From contig OZ242312.1 in NCBI GenBank assembly GCA_965207805.1, positions 620,001 through 684,000 on the forward strand: 64,000 bases of DNA, given 5' to 3'. Position numbers and translations under genes: made by a program. Under the pieces are notes generated by a model. It had not been told where the DNA came from and did not search any database. It worked only from the letters and a program-made list of their open reading frames with translations. This stretch comes from Palauibacter sp965207805 (lineage in GTDB: Bacteria > Gemmatimonadota > Gemmatimonadetes > Palauibacterales > Palauibacteraceae). Positions 35,202 to 43,737 of this stretch are shown here, in pieces (within the stretch, counting starts at the first letter, position 1; each line of letters begins with the position of its first letter).

Positions 35202-36406
35202 GGCGTGGCCCGTTTCCGGTCGGGGTCGAAGAACGGCGTCTTCGCCACCGTGGCCCGGGCCCGGCGCCGCCGGTGCTCGACCGTCACCTCGATCTCGAGC
35301 TCGGTGCCGACGGCCGCGGATGCCGCTTCGAGGTGCGCCAGTCCCAGGTAGGTCTTGAGCGTCGGCGACCAGCCCCGGCTCGTCGCGTATCCCACCTGCC
35401 GTCCGCCCGCGTACAGCGGCACGCTGTCCCGCAGGGTCGTGCCCGGGAGTTGCGGGGGGAGGCCGACGGCCGCGTACGCCGCCTCGAGCGACTCCCAGTC
35501 GAGGGCGATCCCCCGGAAGCGCCAGGCGGGCGGGCGGGCCCGTTCGGCGCGGAGGGCCGCCCGCCCCACGAAGTTCGACGCCTCGAGCGACACGGTCCAG
35601 CCGAGGCCGAGTTCGTACGGAGACGATTTCTGGTCGTCGATGATCGCGCGGTGGGCCGGGATGAAGTCGACGTCGATGAGGAGCAGGCCGGCCTCGAGGC
35701 GCGCCATGTCCAGGGCGAGCATGCCCGCCGGGGCGAGGCCGAACCGTTCACCCGCCGCCGTAAGGGCGTCCCACAGCGGAATCGCGTCCGCGGCGCCGAC
35801 CCAGATCTCGTAGCCGAGGTCGCCGGTGTAGCCCGTGCGCGAGATTTCCGCGGCGATCCCCGCGATCCGCGCCGACATCACGCGGAAATAGCGGAGTTCC
35901 GCCACATCGCCGTCGGCGATCCGCTGGAGCAGATCGCGCGAACGGGGCCCCTGGAGGGCGAGCGCGGCCACCCGCTCCGTCTCCTCCGCGATTTCAACGT
36001 CGAGTCCCCGAGCGTTCTCGTGCAGCCATTTCAGCGTCGGCTCGGCGGACGTAAGGCGGAAATCGGACGCGCCGAGCCGATGCAGCGTACCGTCGTCCCG
36101 CACCTTCCCGGCCGCGTCGCACCAGGGCGTGTAGTACACCTGCCCCACGTCCTGCCGGTCGACGTCCCGCGTGACGACCCGGTTCGCGAGCGCCGCCGCG
36201 CCCTGGCCCGAGAGCCGGTACTTGTAGAGCGGCGAGACATCGATGAGCGCACACGCCGAGCGGATGGCCTGGTACTCGTGCTCGTGCGTCGGCTCGTACG
36301 AACTCGCCGAGAGATGCCCGGCCCAGCGCCGCCAGTTGCCGGCCTGGCAGAGCGGACCGGTCCGTTCGTGAAAGGGCGTTCCCCGGACGACGGAAGGCAC
36401 TGGCAC
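35198..36406 (-). CDS. GcvT-like aminomethyltransferase family protein
   Basis: The 402-residue protein matches the folate-binding GcvT family: CALIDVSPLYKYRLSGQGAA, LTSAEPTLKWLHE, VAALALQGPRSRDLLQRIAD, ISRTGYTGDLGYEIWV and MLALDMARLEAGLLLIDVDF. Relatives split glycine, dimethylglycine or sarcosine together with flavoproteins and move the methylene group to tetrahydrofolate. No glycine-cleavage partners (gcvH, gcvP) are nearby. The partners here are two flavoproteins joined by overlaps. GTG start at 36406, with a second possible GTG at 36400. It lies 40 bases after the PQQ dehydrogenase gene on the same strand. Confidence 0.82.
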   Translation of the reverse strand: MPVPSVVRGTPFHERTGPLCQAGNWRRWAGHLSASSYEPTHEHEYQAIRSACALIDVSPLYKYRLSGQGAAALANRVVTRDVDRQDVGQVYYTPWCDAAGKVRDDGTLHRLGASDFRLTSAEPTLKWLHENARGLDVEIAEETERVAALALQGPRSRDLLQRIADGDVAELRYFRVMSARIAGIAAEISRTGYTGDLGYEIWVGAADAIPLWDALTAAGERFGLAPAGMLALDMARLEAGLLLIDVDFIPAHRAIIDDQKSSPYELGLGWTVSLEASNFVGRAALRAERARPPAWRFRGIALDWESLEAAYAAVGLPPQLPGTTLRDSVPLYAGGRQVGYATSRGWSPTLKTYLGLAHLEAASAAVGTELEIEVTVEHRRRRARATVAKTPFFDPDRKRATP

Positions 36407-36446
36407 CGTGGTCTTCCGCGGGTGGCCGGCTGCCGGATCCGCCGGG

Positions 36447-38402
36447 CTAGCCGGGGAGCCGCAGGGCGACGAGTTCCGCGGGCACGCCGCGCCCCGCCAC
36501 GGCGGCGACGATGTACTGCCTTCCGTCGTGCATGTACGTCATCGGGACGCCGGTCTGGTGCGACGGCAGTTCGATCTCGGCCAGGATCTCGCCCGTCTCC
36601 TTGTCGTGCGCGCGCAGGAGGCCGGTGAGGTCCGCCGACATCGTCCCTCCGCCCGTTCCCGCGAAGAGCAGCGTGCGCGTCGCGAGGAGGCCCGCCCTGC
36701 TGGGCCGACCCGTGCGCGGGACGTCGACGCCTTCGAGCGCCGGGTGTTCTTCCACGAACGACGGTGTGTGGTCGTTCGCGACTTGCCACACCTTCCGGCC
36801 CGTCTTCATGTCGAGCGCCGTGATCCGTCCCCACGGCGGCTTCAGGATCGGCAGGCCCTGCGGGCCGCCGACGCCACGAGGACGTCCGGCGATGTAGCGC
36901 ATGTTCGACGATTCGGGATCGTTCACCAGCCCGATCACGGAGCCGCGCGTCGCGGACCCCACGAAGAGCCGCTGCGTCTCCGGGTCGTACGCCGCTCCGG
37001 GCCAGTTCGCCCCGCCAAGGCTGCCGGGCGTGATGAGGGTTCCCTGATTCCCCCCCTCGACGAGTACGGTCGGCGGCGTGAACAACTCGCCGAGCGTGAG
37101 GTTCTTCGCGATCTCGAGCGCCTCCGCCTTCAGTTCCGGCGTGAGGTCGATCAGGTCGTCCTCGGTCGCACCCTGCATGTCGAACGGCTCGGGGAGCGTC
37201 GGAAAGGGCTGCGTGGGCGCATACCATTCCCCCGGCACGTCGCCGGCGGGCACGGGCCGTTCCTCGATGGGCCACACGGGCGCGCCCGTCACGCGGTCGA
37301 ACACGTATGTGAAGGACTGCTTCGTCACCTGGGCCACAGCCTGGATCTCCCGCCCGTCCACCGTGATGTCCATCAGAACGGGCGCCGCCGGCGGATCGAA
37401 ATCCCAGATTCCGTGATGCACGGTCTGGAAATACCACACGACTTCGCCCGTGCTCGCGTCCACGCACACGAGGCTCTGCGAGTAGAGGTTGTCGCCGGGG
37501 CGATGGCCCCCGTAGTAGTCGCCCGTCCCCGCCTCCACCGGCAGATAGACGTAGCCCAGGTCGAGGTCCGCGGTGAACGGTGTCCAGACGGCGGCGTTGC
37601 CGGTGTAGTCCCACGATCCGTCTTCCCACGTCTCGTGGCCGGGATCGCCGGGCTGGGGGATGGTGTGGAACGTCCAGAGTTGCTCGCCCGTCCGCGCGTC
37701 GAACCCCCGTACGTGCCCCGGAGGCATCTCCTTGGTCGGAGGACGTCCCCCCTGGGGCAGCGCGGCCCCGACAACGATCACATCCCCGACGACGACGGGG
37801 GGAGAACTCGAGCCGATGCGGTCGTTCACCAGATCCAGTTCCCGCCCGAGTCCCAGCTTGAGGTCCACGATCCCGTCCTCGCCGAACGCCGGGTCGGGAA
37901 GGCCGGTCTTCGCGTCCAGCGAGACCATGTGATAGGCGGGAGTGATGAGAAGCACACGTTCTTCGATGCCATCCGTCCAGTAGCCGACGCCGCGCCCGGA
38001 GTTGCCGCGCGGCGCGTTCCTGCCGCGCTCGCCCTCGTCGAGCCGATACACCCAGAGCGTCTCCCCCGTCTCCGGATCGATCGCCACCGCCGCCCGCCGG
38101 AATCCCGCCGTGGCATAGAGGGTCCCGTTCGCGTACAGCGGGGTCACGCGATAGTAGCCCTCCGGGCTCGGACCGAAGTTGCGCGCCTGCCAGCGCCACG
38201 CGACCTCCAGGTCCCCGACGTTCGAGGCGTCGATCTGGTCGAGCGGCGCGTAGCGCGTGGACCCGGCGTCTCCGGCCCAGTAGCGCCATTCTCCGTCCGC
38301 CGTACCGGACTGTGCGACCAGCGCGACAGGCCCGACGCCGAGTCCCGCGCCGAGCAGGATCAGACTGCCCAGCCTGTTGGAACACCTGTGGCTTCCCTTC
38401 AT
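36447..38402 (-). CDS. PQQ-dependent dehydrogenase (quinoprotein)
   Basis: The 651-residue exported protein has a signal peptide (LGSLILLGAGLGVGPVALVA) and a beta-propeller of PQQ (tryptophan-docking) repeats: DAGSTRYAPLDQIDASNVGD, AVAIDPETGETLWVYRL, VSLDAKTGLPDPAFG, RGFDARTGEQLWTFHTIP, VVWYFQTVHHGIWDFDPP and ITALDMKTGRKVWQV. It should oxidise a sugar or alcohol in the periplasm. It resembles glucose-dehydrogenase-like quinoproteins without membrane helices or a cytochrome c domain. The ATG at 38402 is chosen so that the signal peptide is N-terminal. Longer starts reach into the divergent promoter region. No pqq synthesis genes are in view. Confidence 0.85.
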   Translation of the reverse strand: MKGSHRCSNRLGSLILLGAGLGVGPVALVAQSGTADGEWRYWAGDAGSTRYAPLDQIDASNVGDLEVAWRWQARNFGPSPEGYYRVTPLYANGTLYATAGFRRAAVAIDPETGETLWVYRLDEGERGRNAPRGNSGRGVGYWTDGIEERVLLITPAYHMVSLDAKTGLPDPAFGEDGIVDLKLGLGRELDLVNDRIGSSSPPVVVGDVIVVGAALPQGGRPPTKEMPPGHVRGFDARTGEQLWTFHTIPQPGDPGHETWEDGSWDYTGNAAVWTPFTADLDLGYVYLPVEAGTGDYYGGHRPGDNLYSQSLVCVDASTGEVVWYFQTVHHGIWDFDPPAAPVLMDITVDGREIQAVAQVTKQSFTYVFDRVTGAPVWPIEERPVPAGDVPGEWYAPTQPFPTLPEPFDMQGATEDDLIDLTPELKAEALEIAKNLTLGELFTPPTVLVEGGNQGTLITPGSLGGANWPGAAYDPETQRLFVGSATRGSVIGLVNDPESSNMRYIAGRPRGVGGPQGLPILKPPWGRITALDMKTGRKVWQVANDHTPSFVEEHPALEGVDVPRTGRPSRAGLLATRTLLFAGTGGGTMSADLTGLLRAHDKETGEILAEIELPSHQTGVPMTYMHDGRQYIVAAVAGRGVPAELVALRLPG

Positions 38403-38586
38403 CCGTTCCGCTCCACGTGACTTGTGCGAAGCTCCAAGCGACCCCGGGTTTCCCCGGCGATGCCCTACAGTCCGCTGCCACGCTCCGGCGGGCAACACTT
38501 CACCTGTCTCGAAACCTCGCCCGAAAGCTCGCAAATCTCGGGGGCACCACGCTAAATTTCGCGTTGTCGGAAGCGCAGGGAGATCC

Positions 38587-39072
38587 ATGAGGCTTCGAGG
38601 TTGGGTGATACTGGCAGCGGCGATTGCGCCTGCCCTGACGTGTAGCGGGGAGGCGACAGGGCCCCGGGGCAGTCTGTGCGACATACGGCACGGCGCCGAG
38701 GTGTGCGTGGACCGACCCGAGTACCGGTCCAACGAGTCCGTCGTCGTCACGACGCGCAATGTGTCCGACCTTCCGATCTTCAAGGATGCGTGTGGCACGA
38801 CCGCCCTGCCCGACCCGGACTCCGAGGAGGATTTCAGGCCGAACTACAATCCGCAGCGGCACTGCGGCCCGGCGGTCACGCGAACCGTGATCGTCGAGCG
38901 CATGGTGAGACTCGAACCCGGAGCATCGACCCGCGAGACCCTGCAGCTGGGTTACTCTCCGCAGGACTTCTTTCGCGTGACGGTGTGGCTTCTGACGCCG
39001 GAGGGGGCCCTGGCTTTCGACACCCCGGCGACGAGCGGCGTCTTCGTCATTTTCCCGGGAGCCAACAACTGA
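38587..39072 (+). CDS. Small exported cysteine-containing protein, unknown family (copy 1)
   Basis: The 161-residue protein has an export signal (WVILAAAIAPALTC), possibly of lipoprotein type although the lipobox is not canonical. The mature part is one beta-rich domain with spaced cysteines: EVCVDRPEYR, TTRNVSDLPIFKDACGT, NPQRHCGPAVT, VERMVRLEPGAS and FDTPATSGVFVIFPG. The next gene encodes a clear paralogue with the same pattern. No known family is recognised. It is the first gene of a plus-strand run with a CBM9-like protein and a glycosidase-like protein, so a role at the cell surface in glycan handling is possible. Confidence 0.7.
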   Translation: MRLRGWVILAAAIAPALTCSGEATGPRGSLCDIRHGAEVCVDRPEYRSNESVVVTTRNVSDLPIFKDACGTTALPDPDSEEDFRPNYNPQRHCGPAVTRTVIVERMVRLEPGASTRETLQLGYSPQDFFRVTVWLLTPEGALAFDTPATSGVFVIFPGANN

Positions 39073-39104
39073 ACGCCGAACCCGTGAACCTCCGGAGATC
39101 GAAG

Positions 39105-39590
39105 ATGTCGCGCAGGATCCTCACGTCCATGCTGGCCGCCGTCCTCTCCCTGTCCTGCGGAGAAGACGCGGCCGGACCGGCCGCCTCGCTGTGCGCGGCG
39201 CAGCACGGCCTCGAGGTCTGCGTGGACCGGCACGAATACGGACCCTCGGGATCGATCGCGGTCACGACGCGGAACGTCTCCGATGCTCCGATCTTCAAGG
39301 ACTCCTGCGGAACCAAGGCGGTGGGCGTGACGAACCTCGAAGTCGCGTTCGAAGCCGTCTACAATCCACGGCTGCACTGCGGTCCCGCGGCTACGAAGGT
39401 GGACGTCGTCGAGCGCATGGTCGATCTCGATCCGGGAGAATCGGTGACGGAAACGCTGAGACTCACGTCGTTTGCCTTCCAGGGATGGTACCGCGTGAAC
39501 GTCTGGCTTCTGGATGCGGAAGGGAACCTCGCGGTCGACACTCCGGCGACGAGCGGGATCTTCCAGGTCTTCCCCTCGCTACGGGGATAG
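39105..39590 (+). CDS. Small exported cysteine-containing protein, unknown family (copy 2)
   Basis: The 161-residue tandem paralogue of the previous gene has the signal ILTSMLAAVLSLSCGED. Shared motifs are EVCVDRHEYG, TTRNVSDAPIFKDSCGT, NPRLHCGPAAT, VERMVDLDPGESVTETL and VDTPATSGIFQVFP. The cysteines are at the same places, suggesting conserved disulfides. CGGAG lies before the ATG at 39105. The stop is 3 bases before the GTG of the CBM9-like gene, so the four genes to 41539 probably form one operon. Confidence 0.7.
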   Translation: MSRRILTSMLAAVLSLSCGEDAAGPAASLCAAQHGLEVCVDRHEYGPSGSIAVTTRNVSDAPIFKDSCGTKAVGVTNLEVAFEAVYNPRLHCGPAATKVDVVERMVDLDPGESVTETLRLTSFAFQGWYRVNVWLLDAEGNLAVDTPATSGIFQVFPSLRG

Positions 39591-39593
39591 CCG

Positions 39594-40442
39594 GTGCTGC
39601 CCGCCGACCTGTCGCTCGTTCTCCTGACCGCGTTTGCCGCGCCGGGGACTCCGGCGGTCGCGCCTTCGGCGGCCCAAATGCCGGCCGCGGTGCGCGAATA
39701 CCACGCCCCGCCCGCCGTCTCCCCGCCCGCAATCGACGGATCGCTGGACGACGCCGCCTGGCGCGCCGCGCCGTGGACGGAGCCGTTCGTCGACATTCGA
39801 GGCGAAGGCTGGCGCGATCCCCACTTCGGGACGCGCGCGAAGATCGTGTGGGATGAACGCTTCCTCTACGTGGGCGCCGAACTCGAGGAACCTCACCTCT
39901 GGGCGACGCTGGCCGACCGCGACGCGATCCTCTACCGGGAACACGACTTCGAGGTCTTTATCGACCCGGACGGCGACGGTCTCGCCTACTACGAACTCGA
40001 GATCAACGCGCTCGGGACCGAGTTCGATCTCTTCCTCGACAAGCCCTACCGGCAAAAGGGAAGGGCGGACATCGCCTGGGACATCGAAGGCCTGCGCACC
40101 GCGGTGCGTCTCGAGGGCACGCTGAACGATCCCTCCGACGAAGACACTGGCTGGTCGGTCGAGATCGCGATTCCCTTGTCGGCGCTTCGTCCCCCCGGCG
40201 CAGCCGCGGACGCCGCGGTAGCGGCCCCCCGGCCCGGCGACGTGTGGCGCGTGAACTTCTCGCGCGTGCAGTGGCCGCTCGTGATCGTGGACGGACAGTA
40301 CCGGAGGCGGCGCGAACCCGTGGACTGGAGCGACCATCCCGAAGACAACTGGGTCTGGTCGCCGCAGGGTGAGATCGACATGCACATACCGGAGAGGTGG
40401 GGCGTGGTGCGCTTCGTCGCCGGCGGGGACGTCTCCCCGTGA
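39594..40442 (+). CDS. CBM9-like carbohydrate-binding protein
   Basis: The 282-residue protein has an N-terminal export signal followed by one large beta-sandwich. The start PAIDGSLDDAAWRAAPWTEP, the strand KIVWDERFLYVGAELEEPHL, and DFEVFIDPDGDGLAYYELEI are typical of the family 9 carbohydrate-binding-like domain found alone in exported bacterial proteins. GDVWRVNFSRVQW and DNWVWSPQGEIDMHIPERWG complete the pattern. It should bind sugars or polymers outside the cell. GTG start at 39594. Its stop overlaps the start of the glycosidase-like gene (GTGA). Confidence 0.82.
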   Translation: MLPADLSLVLLTAFAAPGTPAVAPSAAQMPAAVREYHAPPAVSPPAIDGSLDDAAWRAAPWTEPFVDIRGEGWRDPHFGTRAKIVWDERFLYVGAELEEPHLWATLADRDAILYREHDFEVFIDPDGDGLAYYELEINALGTEFDLFLDKPYRQKGRADIAWDIEGLRTAVRLEGTLNDPSDEDTGWSVEIAIPLSALRPPGAAADAAVAAPRPGDVWRVNFSRVQWPLVIVDGQYRRRREPVDWSDHPEDNWVWSPQGEIDMHIPERWGVVRFVAGGDVSP

Positions 40443-41539
40443 GGCGCAGAGAGTTCGTCCGGGCCGCCGGCGGCGCCGCGGCGCTCGGAGTGGCGCTCCC
40501 CGCCTGCGCGCTCCCCCCGGAGCCGGCAGCGCCCTTCACGCTGTGGACGTGGGTGCACGGAAACCGCGACCGCGACGCTGCCGCCTGGCGCGAGCGGTTC
40601 GGCAGACTGCGCGAGGCCGGCTTCCACGCGGTCCTCGTGGGCGGCGGCGATGTCGATCTCGTCTCGGGAGCGGCCCGCGCGGAGGGACTCGAGTATCACC
40701 GCTGGTTCTGGACGATGAACCGCAACGGCGACGCCTGGGTGCAGGAGAACCACCCGGAGTGGTTCACGGTGAGCCGCAACCTGGAGAGTTCGCTCGATCA
40801 CCCCCCCTACGTCGGGTACTACAAGTGGGTCTGCCCTTCGCGCGGCCCCGTGCGCGACTACCTGCGCGGGCGCATCGCGGACCTCGCCGCCCACCCGGCC
40901 GTGGACGGCGTCCACCTCGACTACGTGCGCCACTGCGACGTCATCCTCCCCCGCGCGCTCTGGGAGACGTATGACCTCGTACAGGATGTCGAGCACCCGG
41001 AGTTCGACTTCTGCTACTGTGATGTCTGCCGTGAACAATTTCTCGCCCTGGACGGGAGGGATCCGCTGGAGATCCCCGACCCGCCCGCCGACGAGGCCTG
41101 GCGCCGCTTTCGGTGGGACTCCGTGACGGGTGCCGTGCGCGAACTCGCCGATGCGGCCCACGAGCACGGGAAGCCCATTACGGCCGCCGTGTTCCCGACC
41201 CCTTCCATCGCCCGCGCGCTGGTACGCCAGGATTGGGACCGGTGGCCCCTCGACCGCTTCTTTCCGATGCTCTACCAGAGCTTCTATCTGGAGGACATCC
41301 CCTGGATCGGCGACGGCGTGCGCGAGGGCATCGCGGCGCTCGAGGCGGCGGCCTCCACCGCGGGTGCGCGAGATGCACGGCCGCTGAACGCCGGACTCTA
41401 CCTGCCAGCGCTCGACCCGCCCGCACTCGCGGAGGCGGTCGTGACCGCCCGGAAGGCGGGCGCGGCCGGCGTGTCGATGTTCGAGATGGACGGTCTCACG
41501 GACGAACACCTCGCCGCCCTCGTCGACGTCACGACCTAG
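40439..41539 (+). CDS. GHL10-like glycosidase-fold protein with Tat-type signal
   Basis: The 366-residue protein begins RRREFVRAAGGAAALGVALP followed by AC, a twin-arginine signal with a possible lipid-anchor cysteine. The mature part is a TIM barrel resembling hypothetical glycosyl hydrolases of the GHL10 type: HRWFWTMNRNGDAWVQENHP, VDGVHLDYVRHCDVILP (candidate acidic residue), FDFCYCDVCREQFLALDG, PITAAVFPTPSIARAL and GVSMFEMDGLTDEHLA. Catalysis is not proven by visible motifs. GTG start overlaps the stop of the CBM9-like gene, so the binding protein and the putative hydrolase are coupled. Confidence 0.75.
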   Translation: MRRREFVRAAGGAAALGVALPACALPPEPAAPFTLWTWVHGNRDRDAAAWRERFGRLREAGFHAVLVGGGDVDLVSGAARAEGLEYHRWFWTMNRNGDAWVQENHPEWFTVSRNLESSLDHPPYVGYYKWVCPSRGPVRDYLRGRIADLAAHPAVDGVHLDYVRHCDVILPRALWETYDLVQDVEHPEFDFCYCDVCREQFLALDGRDPLEIPDPPADEAWRRFRWDSVTGAVRELADAAHEHGKPITAAVFPTPSIARALVRQDWDRWPLDRFFPMLYQSFYLEDIPWIGDGVREGIAALEAAASTAGARDARPLNAGLYLPALDPPALAEAVVTARKAGAAGVSMFEMDGLTDEHLAALVDVTT

Positions 41540-41665
41540 CAGCCCGCGGCCAAGGCCCCGCTGCGTTCGGCGCCTGCGGAGTGCGGTCGGGCCCTTGTCA
41601 CCCGGGGATGACTCTACCAACATCGATGTACCGCGACGGGCCACCGCCAACCGCAGGAGTCTGCC

Positions 41666-43717
41666 ATGTCTCGCCGCATCCTCGGACTCGGAATCCTCGC
41701 TGTTCTCGTCTCCGCCGTCCCCGCCTCCGGCCAGCGCCGCGCGATGACGGTCGTGGATCTCATCGACATCCCCGGTCTCGCCGATCCTCGGATCTCGCCT
41801 GACGGATCGGAAGTGCTGTACGTGAGGACGGACACGGACTGGGAAGCCAACGGCACGGTCTCCCACATCTGGCGCGTCGCGATGGACGGCTCCGGCACCG
41901 CGCGCATGACGAACGGGGAAGGCGGCGAGTCGAGCCCGCGCTGGTCGCCCGACGGCTCGCGCATCGCCTTCGTCGCGAACCGGCACGATACGGAGCACCA
42001 CCAGGTGTTCGTGATGCCGACCCGCGGCGGCGAGGCCGGCGCCGTGAGCGAACACCCGACGCCCGTGGGTTCGATCTCGTGGTCCGGCGATGGCGCCTGG
42101 ATCTACTTCATGGCGGTCGACGAGAAGTCGGAGGCCGAGAAGGCGCGCGAAGCGGTCAACGACAACGTGTTTCGCTATGAAGAGGACAAGCGCCCGACCG
42201 GACTGTGGCGCGTTTCGAGCGAGGGTGGCGAGGCGGAGCGCGTGACGGAGGCCGGCCTGATGGTCCGAGGGTACTCGATCTCGCGCGACGGTACGCTCCT
42301 CCTCGTGCAGTTGGCGCCGACCGCCCTCTACGACGACCTGCTCAACTCGGAACTGTGGGTGATGGGGCCGGACGGGACGGGCGGGCGCCGGATCACCGAC
42401 AATCACGTGGGAGAAGTCGGCGCATCGCTCTCGCCGGACAACCGCCACGCGCTCTTCGTCGCGAATACGAACGACGAACTGAGCGACTTCTACTTCAACC
42501 AGCGCCTGTTCGTCGTCCCGACCGATGGCGGCGACCCGGTCTCCGTGGTGCCCGGCGGAAGCTTCGACGTGAACGCCGCCGTGTGGTCGCGCGACGGCCG
42601 CTCGATCTACTTCCGCGCCAACACGGGCGTTCGCCAGCAGATCTACTCCGTGCCCGCCGATGCCTCTGATGCGGCGCGCGCCGAAGCCGTCACCGAGGGA
42701 GATCACTCGGTCGGCGCCTGGGATTACCACCCCTCATCCGGCACGCACCTCTATTCCGTCAGCAGCGCGACCAACGCGGGGGACCTTTGGGTGACGGCCG
42801 GGTCCCGGCCACTGCAGGTCACCCACCTCTTCGACTACCTCGCCGAAGAGTTCCTCCTGCCGCGCATCGAAGCTGTGCAGTACGCCGGCGAGGACGGCGT
42901 CGAGGTGGAAGGCCTCATCTTCTATCCCATCGACTATCGGGAGGGCGAACGGTACCCGCTCGTCGTCCAGACGCACGGAGGTCCGCCGTCCTCCGACAAG
43001 TTCCGTTTCGCGCGCTCGAGCAACTATGAGACCGTGCTCGCCGCCCGCGGATGGTTCGTCTTCAAGCCCAACTATCGCGGGTCCACCGGATACGGCGACG
43101 ACTTCCTGCGCAACATGATCGGCAACTACTTCGACCAGGCCCACAAGGACGTGATGGCCGGCGTGGACTATCTCATCGAGCGCGGACTCGTGGACGGCGG
43201 CCGCATGGCGAAAATGGGCTGGAGCGCCGGCGGCCACATGACGAACAAGATCATCACGTGGACGGACCGCTTCAAGGCGGCGTCCTCGGGCGCGGGGGCG
43301 GTGAACTGGATGTCGATGTACGCGCAATCCGACGTCCGCATCTATCGCACCCCCTGGTTCGGGGGCACACCGTGGTCGGAGGACGCCCCGATCGAGCAGT
43401 ACATGGCGGACTCACCGCTCTTCGACTTGCACAAGGTCGTGACGCCGACCCTCGTGCTCGTCGGGGAGAACGACGAGCGCGTGCCGATGCCGCAGTCCGT
43501 CGAACTGTACCAGGGACTGAAGCACAACGGCGTCCCGACCCACCTCTACGTGGCGCCCGAGCAGGGACACGGCTGGGTCGAACTGCAGCAGCGCCTGTTC
43601 AAGGCGAACGTCGAACTGGACTGGTACTACCGCTGGGTCCTGGACGAGGAGTACGAGTGGGAAACGTCCCCCGTCCACCCGGACAGGAAAGCGGCCGTGA
43701 CCACCGCCGGCGGGTAG
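41666..43717 (+). CDS. Exported S9-family prolyl oligopeptidase-like peptidase
   Basis: The 683-residue serine peptidase has a signal peptide (ILGLGILAVLVSAVPASG). An N-terminal TolB-like beta-propeller follows (ISPDGSEVLYVRTD, SPRWSPDGSRIAFVANRHD), then an alpha/beta hydrolase. The catalytic triad is S520 (MGWSAGGH), D603 (VGENDERVP) and H635 (EQGHGW). It should cut short peptides in the periplasm, probably dipeptidyl- or acylaminoacyl-peptidase-like. ATG at 41666 lies 127 bases after the glycosidase-like gene. The aldolase/dehydrogenase fusion gene follows 20 bases after its stop. Confidence 0.88.
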   Translation: MSRRILGLGILAVLVSAVPASGQRRAMTVVDLIDIPGLADPRISPDGSEVLYVRTDTDWEANGTVSHIWRVAMDGSGTARMTNGEGGESSPRWSPDGSRIAFVANRHDTEHHQVFVMPTRGGEAGAVSEHPTPVGSISWSGDGAWIYFMAVDEKSEAEKAREAVNDNVFRYEEDKRPTGLWRVSSEGGEAERVTEAGLMVRGYSISRDGTLLLVQLAPTALYDDLLNSELWVMGPDGTGGRRITDNHVGEVGASLSPDNRHALFVANTNDELSDFYFNQRLFVVPTDGGDPVSVVPGGSFDVNAAVWSRDGRSIYFRANTGVRQQIYSVPADASDAARAEAVTEGDHSVGAWDYHPSSGTHLYSVSSATNAGDLWVTAGSRPLQVTHLFDYLAEEFLLPRIEAVQYAGEDGVEVEGLIFYPIDYREGERYPLVVQTHGGPPSSDKFRFARSSNYETVLAARGWFVFKPNYRGSTGYGDDFLRNMIGNYFDQAHKDVMAGVDYLIERGLVDGGRMAKMGWSAGGHMTNKIITWTDRFKAASSGAGAVNWMSMYAQSDVRIYRTPWFGGTPWSEDAPIEQYMADSPLFDLHKVVTPTLVLVGENDERVPMPQSVELYQGLKHNGVPTHLYVAPEQGHGWVELQQRLFKANVELDWYYRWVLDEEYEWETSPVHPDRKAAVTTAGG

Positions 43718-43737
43718 CTCCGGGCGGCGGAATCTCG

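Noticed and set aside
43051..43737. Upstream extension of the aldolase/dehydrogenase frame
   Set aside because: It is a shadow of the S9 peptidase gene. Aldolase homology begins at 43738.
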